A stretch of DNA of 33,873 nt, taken from NCBI GenBank assembly GCA_031272825.1, contig JAISTE010000015.1:1-33873 (forward strand). Reading direction: 5' to 3'. This DNA is from Propionibacteriaceae bacterium. Its GTDB lineage: Bacteria; Actinomycetota; Actinomycetes; Propionibacteriales; Propionibacteriaceae. The position numbers were made by a program, and so were the translations under genes. This document shows positions 25,012 through 33,873 of this stretch, in pieces (the first letter of the stretch is position 1; the number at the start of each line of letters is the position of its first letter). The notes beneath the pieces are model-generated. The model was not told the origin of the DNA, did not search any database, and saw only the letters and a program-made list of their open reading frames with translations.

Positions 25012-25449
25012 TCACTTTTCCTCCTCGGCTTGTGCCACCGCGTCCTTGAACGCGGACCAACCCAACATCGCGCACTTGACGCGGGCGGGGAACTGGGCGA
25101 CGCCGATAAAGGCGATCCCGTCCTCCAGCTTGTCCTCGTTGGGTTCCATCTTCCCTTGCGAGTGCATCATTTCCTTGAACTCGTCGAACAACTCCAGGGC
25201 CGTCGCCACCGGTTTTCCGATGACGAGATCCGTCATCACCGACGTCGAGGCTTGGGAGATCGAACAGCCGACGGCCTCGTAGCTCACGTCCTCGACGATG
25301 TCGCCGTCGAGCTTTACCCGAAGCGTCAGCTCGTCGCCGCACGACGGGTTGACGTGATGCACCTCGTCGTCGCCAGGCCTCAGGCCTGAGTGATGCTTCT
25401 CCCGGTAGTGGTCCAGGATGATTTCTTGGTACAGCTCCTCGGCGTCCAT
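25012..25449 (-). CDS. sufU: Fe-S assembly protein SufU
   Basis: A 145-aa SufU. It contains the three conserved Cys motifs, NPSCGDEL, AVGCSISQAS and RVKCAMLGW, plus the Asp of CGDE that together bind zinc in SufU. SufU takes the persulfide sulfur from SufS by zinc-ligand exchange. The insertion of about 18 residues between the second and third Cys typical of SufU (and absent in IscU) is present (KMEPNEDKLEDGIAFIGV area). Its ATG overlaps the sufS stop by one base (TAATG), so the pair is translationally coupled. Confidence 0.96.
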   Translation of the reverse strand: MDAEELYQEIILDHYREKHHSGLRPGDDEVHHVNPSCGDELTLRVKLDGDIVEDVSYEAVGCSISQASTSVMTDLVIGKPVATALELFDEFKEMMHSQGKMEPNEDKLEDGIAFIGVAQFPARVKCAMLGWSAFKDAVAQAEEEK

Positions 25450-26936
25450 TACTTCACCTTCTCGAAAAAGTCGCGCACATAATCTAACCCCTCGGCGAGC
25501 CGATCTATTTCCGCCTCGGTGTTGTACAGGTACAAGGAGGCGCGGTTCGACGACTGCACGCTAAAGCGCTCGTGCAGCGGGCGGGCGCAGTGGTGGCCGC
25601 CGCGGACGGCGATGCCCTTGCCGTCGAGCAGCTGCATGACGTCGTGTGGATGGACGTCCAGGCCGCTCGGCGTCTTCAACGTGAAGGAGAACGCTCCCGA
25701 GCGATCTTTGGCGTCCAGCGGGCCGAGGATGCGCAGTCCTTGGACTGCTCCCAGGCGCTCAAGCGCGTACTCGACCAGGCGGTGCTCGTAGGCGGCGATC
25801 TGATCCATGCCGATTGCACTGAGGTAGTCGATGGCCGCTCCCAGCCCGACCGCTTGCGCGATCGGTGGAGTCCCGGCCTCGAAGCGAGCGGGGGGCGGCG
25901 CGTAGGTCGAGCCCTCCATGCGCACGACCTCGATCATCTCTCCCCCGCCCAGGAACGGCGGCAGCGTCTCCAGCAGGTCGTAGCGGCCCCAGAGCACGCC
26001 GATTCCCGTCGGCCCCAGCATCTTGTGCCCGGTGAAGGCGAGCATGTCGATCTGGGACAACCGGGCCACGTCATCCTGCGCGCTAGACGCAGACCGCAGC
26101 GGGACACAGTCCCCGCCCCTGTCTCGAGGAGCGGAGCGACGAATAGGATCTCCAACGCAAGATGCTGCACCATTTTTAGTTAGATCCTGCGACTGCGCTT
26201 CGCTTGCGCAGGATGACGAAGAGAGAGAACCCCCAGATGACGAAGAGAGAGAACCCCCAGATGACGAAGAGAGAGAACCGCCAGATGACGAGTTGGGGAT
26301 AAGACCAACTACTGGCAGGTGGGGGACGCCCTGGCTGCCGTCGACGACCATGATTGCGCCGACCGAGTGGGCCCAGGCGCCGACTTCGGAGATCGGGTTG
26401 ACTACGCCGGTTACGTTGGAGACCCACGTCAGCGAGACGACCTTCGTGCGCTCGTTGATTAGCTTCGATTCCCGGGCGGCCTCAATGTCCAGCCGTCCCT
26501 CAGCGGTCACGTCGAACCAACGCAGGGTGAAGCCGCGGCGCTCGGCGGCCAGCTGCCACGGGACGATGTTCGAGTGGTGTTCCATGACGGAGATCACCAC
26601 CTCGTCGCCCGGGCCCAGCTTCGCTGTCAGCGTGTGAGCGGCCAGGTTGAGCGCCTCCGAGGCGTTCTTGGTGAAAACAATTTCCTCCGGGTTCGCTCCG
26701 ATGAATTCGGCGACCTTCAGCCGCGCACCCTCGTATGCCCCCGTCGCCTCGACGCCCAACTGGTGCATCGCCCGCGCCACATTCGCATTGTGCTCCAGAT
26801 AATGCTTGGAAACCGCCTCGACGACCGAACGCGGCTTTTGTGAGGTGTTGCCGGAATCTAAGTACGCCAGCTGGTACCCGTGCACCTCGCGCGCCAGGAT
26901 CGGAAAATCCTGGCGCATAGCCGTTACATCGAACAC
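25449..26936 (-). CDS. sufS: Cysteine desulfurase SufS carrying a 79-aa in-frame repeat-derived insertion
   Basis: A PLP enzyme that removes sulfur from cysteine for Fe-S assembly. All expected blocks are present: N-terminal RQDFPILAREVHGYQLAYLD, the EHHSNIVPW region, PLP-binding VVDGSQGVPHLPV, the PLP lysine in FTGHKMLGPTGIG and the persulfide Cys in RGGHHCARPLHERF. Between HLPV and DVARLSQIDM, which are adjacent in normal SufS proteins, are 79 extra residues: three SSSGGSLS repeats, then a Ser/Ala/Arg-rich stretch. Without them the protein would be 416 aa, the usual size. The extra DNA is a member of the dispersed palindromic family. The start is the GTG at 26936, after AGGGGGAG; the track's start lies in another repeat copy. 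The frame is open throughout, so function is probably kept. Confidence 0.95.
   Translation of the reverse strand: MFDVTAMRQDFPILAREVHGYQLAYLDSGNTSQKPRSVVEAVSKHYLEHNANVARAMHQLGVEATGAYEGARLKVAEFIGANPEEIVFTKNASEALNLAAHTLTAKLGPGDEVVISVMEHHSNIVPWQLAAERRGFTLRWFDVTAEGRLDIEAARESKLINERTKVVSLTWVSNVTGVVNPISEVGAWAHSVGAIMVVDGSQGVPHLPVVGLIPNSSSGGSLSSSSGGSLSSSSGGSLSSSSCASEAQSQDLTKNGAASCVGDPIRRSAPRDRGGDCVPLRSASSAQDDVARLSQIDMLAFTGHKMLGPTGIGVLWGRYDLLETLPPFLGGGEMIEVVRMEGSTYAPPPARFEAGTPPIAQAVGLGAAIDYLSAIGMDQIAAYEHRLVEYALERLGAVQGLRILGPLDAKDRSGAFSFTLKTPSGLDVHPHDVMQLLDGKGIAVRGGHHCARPLHERFSVQSSNRASLYLYNTEAEIDRLAEGLDYVRDFFEKVK
26073..26309. repeat. Dispersed palindromic repeat, copy 8, inside the sufS coding sequence
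   Basis: 237 bp, exactly 79 codons. The left end is CGTCATCCTGCGCG (from 26069, sharing bases with the sufS Asp-Val codons). An inverted end, TGCGCAGGATGACG, is at 26205-26218, followed by three 24-bp tandem units (AAGAGAGAGAACCCCCAGAT then GACG) up to 26290 and a small AGTTGG/CCAACT palindrome. On the coding strand it is read without a stop. No target-site duplication is evident. Confidence 0.9.
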
Positions 26937-26951
26937 GTCACTCCCCCTCAC

Positions 26952-27092
26952 AGTCATCCTGCGCGTAGTCGCAGGATCTAGATAAACACGATGCAAGGTC
27001 TTGCGTTGGAGGTCCTATTCGTCGCTCCGCTCCTTGAGACCGGGGCGGGGACTGTGTCCCGCTGCGGTCTGCGACTAGCGCGCAGGATGACG
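26952..27092. repeat. Dispersed palindromic repeat, copy 9, between sufC and sufS
   Basis: It starts AGTCATCCTGCGCG and ends CGCGCAGGATGACG. Bases 26999-27092 match the reverse complement of 26069-26162 (copy 8) with about 4 differences in 94 by hand alignment. It widens the sufC-sufS gap to 237 bp, in an operon whose other genes overlap or nearly touch. Confidence 0.88.
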
Positions 27093-27133
27093 AGACCCGG
27101 AATACACCCAACGACAAGTTGGACATGCGCGAC

Positions 27134-27157
27134 CGCCCCGGATCGAGTCCGGGGACG
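27134..27157. repeat. Family B palindrome between sufC and sufS
   Basis: CGCCCCGGATCGAGTCCGGG then GACG. It lies 17 bp from the sufC stop codon and could form an mRNA hairpin there. Confidence 0.6.
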
Positions 27158-27173
27158 GTCATGCATAACGTCA

Positions 27174-27944
<771 letters not shown>

Positions 27945-27948
27945 AATC

Positions 27949-29175
27949 TCAGCCCAGGACTAGGGCCAACTCCTTCTCTATCTCGGCGAGCAGCCGTTCT
28001 TCAACTTGTGGGATACCGATGCGGTGGATGATGTCGGCGAAGAAGCCGTGCACCACGAGCTTCCTGGCCTCCTTCTCCGGGATGCCGCGCGAGCGCAGGT
28101 AGAACAGCTGCTCGTCGTCGAACCTGCCGGTGGACGAAGAGTGCCCGGCGCCTTGAATCTCGCCGGTCTCAATCTCCAGGTTCGGGACGGAATCGGCCCG
28201 GCACCCGTCGGTGAGCAGCAGGTTCTTGTTGGACTCGTAGGTGTCGATGCCCTCGGCCACCTTGCGGATCAGGACGTCCCCAACCCAGACGGCGTGGGCC
28301 CCGTCGCCTTGCAGCGCACCGCGGTAGTCCACACGCGAGTAGGTCGACGGCTGGTTGTGGTCGACGAAGAGCCGGTGCTCGACGTGCTGGCCGGCGTCGG
28401 CGAAGTAGACGCCGTACTGTTCCAACTGCCCGCCCGGGCCCTTGTACTCGGCGACGGACGAGAGCCGCACCAGGGAACCGCCGAGGGTGGCGACCACGGT
28501 CTTGACGTGGGCGTCGCGGCCAACGGAAATGCCGAACTGCCCGGCCTGCACGGCGTCCTCGGCCCAGTCGGAGATGATAACGAAGTTGACCTTCGCCCCG
28601 TCCCCGGCCACCAAGGTGATGAAGTCCGAGTAGCGCGCCGAGCCGTTCATGCGCAGCATGATCGCGGCCTCGGCGTTGGCGCCCACCGTGAACAGGTACG
28701 AATCGTATGCCCTTGTAGCAGCCGATTCGCCGGTGATGTCAATGATCAACGGCTGCTCGAAGCGGGTGTTCGCGGCAAAGTCGAAGCGCATCACGTGCTC
28801 GGCCTTGTTAGCGGCGACGGCCGACGTGCGATCCTCGGGAGCGAGCGCGCCCAGCAGCCTGGCTTCGGCCAGGGAAAGCTCGGAGACGCTCACCCCGACG
28901 GGGGCGTCGATCTTGTAGTCGAGCTCGCCTTCGGCGTCTTCCCCGTCCAGCAGGTCTTGGAGGCGGCGCAGCGGGGTGAACCGCCAGATCTCCTCGTGGC
29001 CGTTGGGAACCGGGTGGTCGGCGAGGTTGAACGAGGGCGTGGGGTGAAGATGCGATTGAGGCTGGGGAGAGCGAGCTTGCTCGCTATCACCGGTCGATTG
29101 AGCATCTGAGCGAAGCGATCGATGCGATTCGACCGTCTCCACCGCCTCTTGGAGGTTATTCTCGATGGCGTTCAT
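27949..29175 (-). CDS. sufD: Fe-S assembly scaffold protein SufD
   Basis: A 408-aa SufD. The N-terminal part has [20 protein letters not shown], the beta-helix core has [20 protein letters not shown] and the SufBD-shared C-terminal block has [24 protein letters not shown]. It pairs with SufB and SufC in cluster assembly. Its ATG overlaps the sufB stop (ATGA). Residues about 16-40 (Ser/Gln/Pro-rich) are encoded by a stretch bounded by a 9-bp direct repeat 72 bp apart and containing a palindrome, so a small in-frame insertion is possible. A length of about 384 without it would still fit the family. Confidence 0.97.
   Translation of the reverse strand: MNAIENNLQEAVETVESHRSLRSDAQSTGDSEQARSPQPQSHLHPTPSFNLADHPVPNGHEEIWRFTPLRRLQDLLDGEDAEGELDYKIDAPVGVSVSELSLAEARLLGALAPEDRTSAVAANKAEHVMRFDFAANTRFEQPLIIDITGESAATRAYDSYLFTVGANAEAAIMLRMNGSARYSDFITLVAGDGAKVNFVIISDWAEDAVQAGQFGISVGRDAHVKTVVATLGGSLVRLSSVAEYKGPGGQLEQYGVYFADAGQHVEHRLFVDHNQPSTYSRVDYRGALQGDGAHAVWVGDVLIRKVAEGIDTYESNKNLLLTDGCRADSVPNLEIETGEIQGAGHSSSTGRFDDEQLFYLRSRGIPEKEARKLVVHGFFADIIHRIGIPQVEERLLAEIEKELALVLG
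29049..29129. repeat. Possible small in-frame insert in sufD with 9-bp direct repeats
   Basis: GATGCGATT occurs at 29049-29057 and again at 29121-29129, exactly 72 bp (24 codons) apart. The enclosed 63 bp contain the palindrome AGCGAGCTTGCTCGCT and a GAGCGAAGCGATC motif like the internal part of the dispersed family. This may also be chance repetition in a variable N-terminus. Confidence 0.35.
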
Positions 29176-30611
29176 CCAACCGCTCCTTCCATCTGCAGCT
29201 CGATCAATCGGTTCAGCTCAAGGGCGTATTCCATCGGCAGCTCCTTGGCGATCGGCTCGACGAACCCGCGCACGATCATCGCCATGGCTTCCTCTTCGCT
29301 CATGCCCCGGCTCATCAGGTAGAAGAGCTGGTCTTCGGAAACCTTGGAGACGGTGGCCTCGTGGGCCATGGAGACGTCGTCCTCGCGCACGTCCACATAC
29401 GGGTAGGTGTCGGAGCGGGAAATGGTGTCGACCAGCAGAGCGTCGCAGCGCACCGAGGAGGCCGAATGGTGGGCGCCGGGACGGACGCGCACCAGCCCGC
29501 GATACGACGAACGTCCGCCGCCGCGCGATACCGACTTCGACACGATCGTCGACGTCGTATAAGGCGCCAGGTGCACCATCTTGGAGCCGGTGTCCTGATG
29601 CTGGCCCTCACCGGCGAACGCAATCGACAAGGTCTCCCCGCGAGCGTGTTCGCCGTTCAAGTAGCAGGCCGGGTACTTCATCGTCGTCTTGGCGCCGATG
29701 TTGCCGTCGATCCACTCCATCGAGGCCCCCTCGTCGCAATACGCGCGCTTGGTGACCAGGTTGTAGACGTTGTTCGACCAGTTCTGGATCGTCGTATAGC
29801 GAACGTGGGCGTTGCGGCGCACGAAAATCTCGACGACGGCCGCGTGCAGCGAATCCGTCTTGTAGATCGGGGCGGTGCAGCCTTCGACGTAGTGGACGTC
29901 GGAGCCCTCGTCGGCGATGATCAGCGTGCGCTCGAACTGGCCCATGTTCTCCGTGTTGATGCGGAAGTAGGCCTGCAGCGGGATGGTGACGTGGACGCCC
30001 GGCGGAACGTAGATGAAGGAGCCGCCAGACCACACCGCGGTGTTCAGCGCAGAGAATTTGTTCTCGCCGATCGGAACCGAGCGGGTGAAGTACTGCTGGA
30101 ACAGCTCCGGGTACTCCTTCAGGCCGGTGTCGGTGTCGAGGAAGATGACGCCCTGGCGGGCGAGTTCCTCGTTGATCTTGTGGTAGACCACCTCAGACTC
30201 GTACTGGGCGGCGACGCCGGCAACCAGGCGGGCCTTCTCCGCTTCGGGGATGCCGAGCCGGTCGTAGGTGTTCTTGATGTCCTCAGGGAGGTCCTCCCAG
30301 GAAGCCGCAGGCTTCTCGGTGGAGCGCACGTAGTACTTGATCTCGTCGAAGTCGATATCGGACAGATCAGCACCCCAGGTGGGCATGGGCTTCTTCTCGA
30401 AAATCGACAGGGCCTTCAGACGCATCTGAAGCATCCAGTCGGGCTCGCCCTTCAACGCGGAGATGTCGCGAACGACGGCCTCGCTCAAGCCGCGCTTCGC
30501 ACTCGCCCCCGCGGAATCGGAGTCGTGCCATCCGTATTGGTAATTTCCGAGAGCTTGAAGATGCTCATCCTGGGTTGCTCCGAGGCCTGGGGCGGCGGGA
30601 GCTTGGGTCAT
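29172..30611 (-). CDS. sufB: Fe-S assembly scaffold protein SufB
   Basis: A 479-aa SufB, the main scaffold on which the new cluster forms with SufD. Blocks: [47 protein letters not shown] (with the conserved Cys), [15 protein letters not shown] and the C-terminal [20 protein letters not shown]. No intein is present, unlike SufB of some mycobacteria. The ATG at 30611 overlaps the sufR stop (ATGA) and has AGG six bases upstream; the track's extra 20 residues belong to the sufR region. The gene order sufR-B-D-C is the normal actinobacterial one. Confidence 0.98.
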   Translation of the reverse strand: MTQAPAAPGLGATQDEHLQALGNYQYGWHDSDSAGASAKRGLSEAVVRDISALKGEPDWMLQMRLKALSIFEKKPMPTWGADLSDIDFDEIKYYVRSTEKPAASWEDLPEDIKNTYDRLGIPEAEKARLVAGVAAQYESEVVYHKINEELARQGVIFLDTDTGLKEYPELFQQYFTRSVPIGENKFSALNTAVWSGGSFIYVPPGVHVTIPLQAYFRINTENMGQFERTLIIADEGSDVHYVEGCTAPIYKTDSLHAAVVEIFVRRNAHVRYTTIQNWSNNVYNLVTKRAYCDEGASMEWIDGNIGAKTTMKYPACYLNGEHARGETLSIAFAGEGQHQDTGSKMVHLAPYTTSTIVSKSVSRGGGRSSYRGLVRVRPGAHHSASSVRCDALLVDTISRSDTYPYVDVREDDVSMAHEATVSKVSEDQLFYLMSRGMSEEEAMAMIVRGFVEPIAKELPMEYALELNRLIELQMEGAVG

Positions 30612-31300
30612 TGCTTGCCTTTCTTGTTTACGCCCGTCCGTTTGACCGGTTTGGGCACATGTAGGTTGCACACTCCATCGCCGTGGGCGATGGAGGCAAT
30701 CCGCGTCACGTGCGTCCCCAGGAGTTTGGAGAACACGCGTGACTCGATCTCGCAGATCTCGGGGAATTCGCGCGCGACGTGTTCGACCGGGCAGTGGTAC
30801 TGGCAGATCTGCACACCAGATTCCCGGGTGTAGAGCGAGGCGAGGAAGCCCTCGTCGCTCATCGCGGCGGCCAGCGCAGCCACTGGCGTCGAGTAGTCAT
30901 CCTTGATTTCGCCGTAGCGTTCGACGACCTCGTCGGTCAGCTGGGCGGCGAAATCCTCCAGGGCTTTGTCGCCCCCGAGTTTGCGCACGTATTTGAGGGC
31001 CGAGATGGCCAATTTGTCGTAGGCCTGGTTAAACTCCGAACGACCTAGGTCAGTTAGGGAGAAGACGGACGCCGGACGGCCGCGCCCGCGTTGGCCGTAG
31101 ACGCGCTGGGGGCTGGACTCGAGACGTCCGTTTTCGATCAAGACGTTGAGGTGGCGGCGGACGGCTGCGGGGGTGAGGGAGAGGCGTTCGGCCAGCTCGG
31201 TGGCGGTTTGGGGGCCGTTTCTCAAGATGGTTCCCAGAACCTGGGCCCTGGTCGACGCGTCGGTGTCGACTCGGGTTTTGGTGTCCTGGCTGTTTTTCAC
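30608..31300 (-). CDS. sufR: SufR, Fe-S-sensing repressor of the suf operon
   Basis: A 230-aa winged-helix regulator (about 249 aa if started at the TTG at 31357). The DNA-binding domain is [20 protein letters not shown] then [19 protein letters not shown]. The C-terminal part carries the SufR Fe-S ligand region [20 protein letters not shown] and a last CNLHV. Such proteins hold a cluster and repress the suf operon when clusters are sufficient. The start is unsure: the GTG at 31300 ([10 protein letters not shown]) has a TATGGT box 12 nt before it; neither it nor the upstream candidates have a ribosome binding site. It overlaps sufB by 4 bp and is divergent from hppA. Confidence 0.93.
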   Translation of the reverse strand: MKNSQDTKTRVDTDASTRAQVLGTILRNGPQTATELAERLSLTPAAVRRHLNVLIENGRLESSPQRVYGQRGRGRPASVFSLTDLGRSEFNQAYDKLAISALKYVRKLGGDKALEDFAAQLTDEVVERYGEIKDDYSTPVAALAAAMSDEGFLASLYTRESGVQICQYHCPVEHVAREFPEICEIESRVFSKLLGTHVTRIASIAHGDGVCNLHVPKPVKRTGVNKKGKQ

Positions 31301-31392
31301 AACACAATTCTTACCATATTTCTGAGCCGAGTCCAGCCCGGTGACAACGTTCATCAAATAGTCGCATCCGCTTGTGAGACCAAGGTGTCCGC

Positions 31393-31416
31393 ATTTTGGA
31401 CGTCGGCGTCCAAAAT
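31393..31416. promoter_or_regulatory. Perfect 10-bp inverted repeat in the sufR-hppA gap
   Basis: ATTTTGGACG-TCGG-CGTCCAAAAT. Its right arm touches the predicted hppA -35 box, the position of a repressor site for hppA, and it also lies upstream of sufR. SufR is a possible but unproven ligand. Confidence 0.55.
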
Positions 31417-31444
31417 TGTAAGCACAAAGTCGCAGGTGTATATG
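31416..31444 (+). promoter_or_regulatory. Promoter of hppA
   Basis: TTGTAA and TATATG boxes separated by 17 nt; leader about 50 nt. The leader contains a TCTCGGCGG...CCGCCGCGAGA inverted repeat (31448-31488 area) that may fold. Confidence 0.5.
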
Positions 31445-31501
31445 CTTCTCTCGGCGGACTCAGCGGACTGTGAGCCCGCCGCGAGAATGATAGGAACTAC
31501 T

Positions 31502-33873
<2,372 letters not shown>

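Noticed and set aside
26937-26996. Upstream N-terminal extension of SufS in the track
   Set aside because: Its codons lie in repeat copy 9. The GTG at 26936 has AGGGGGAG in front and matches the usual start of SufS.
29361-30833. 490-aa plus-strand ORF
   Set aside because: It is an antisense shadow of sufB and the 3' end of sufR.

Overview
The window is high-GC, densely coded DNA from an actinobacterium. The evidence is a mycothiol enzyme, the gene order sufR-B-D-C-S-U-sufT, an RNase E/G with a long Arg/Lys/Ala-rich N-terminal arm, frequent GTG starts, a DUF5679 zinc ribbon and several promoters that look leaderless. The order or genus cannot be fixed from sequence alone. A membrane-anchored hyaluronate-lyase-type enzyme (PL8) hints at a host-associated species.

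Layout. 0-5.2 kb (minus strand): an alpha/beta hydrolase, a fused mshA-mshB gene, rplU, rpmA, an LppM-like lipoprotein and the 5' part of obgE. 5.7-7.7 kb: nadE (+), convergent with rne (7.8-10.4 kb, minus). 10.8-14.3 kb: a PL8 polysaccharide lyase and a small alpha/beta hydrolase (+). 14.6-16.0 kb: a zinc alcohol dehydrogenase and a 31-codon membrane peptide gene with its own promoter and terminator (minus). 16.4-20.4 kb (+): an N-acetylmuramoyl-L-alanine amidase, tRNA-Ala(GGC), and a cassette of SDR-fold protein, FAD-linked oxidase and HxlR regulator. 20.5-22.0 kb: a DUF5679 gene and a gene-poor, repeat-rich stretch. 22.0-24.5 kb: ilvE (minus) and leuB (+), divergent. 24.6-31.3 kb (minus): the Suf iron-sulfur cluster assembly operon. 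31.5 kb to the end: an H+/Na+-translocating pyrophosphatase (+), cut by the window edge.

The most unusual feature is a dispersed palindromic repeat family with CGTCATCC...GGATGACG ends. It occupies most intergenic gaps and has also entered the coding sequence of sufS, where 237 bp (79 codons) sit in frame between two conserved blocks of the enzyme. A second copy, about 96% identical by hand alignment and inverted, lies just upstream of sufS in the same operon, so one suf transcript would carry two complementary segments of about 94 nt. This recalls the in-frame palindromic elements known from Rickettsia, but here in an actinobacterium and in an Fe-S cluster gene.

Other points of note are the MshA-MshB fusion (two mycothiol biosynthesis steps in one polypeptide), a pyrophosphatase with a lipobox at its N-terminus, an SDR-fold protein without the catalytic Tyr/Lys pair, and a lipoprotein with a Gln/Pro/Gly/Tyr cytoplasmic tail inserted between rpmA and obgE. 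The ORF track omits obgE and hppA (cut by the window edges) and two very short genes. Several of its long entries, such as the 743-aa minus ORF opposite hppA, are antisense shadows.
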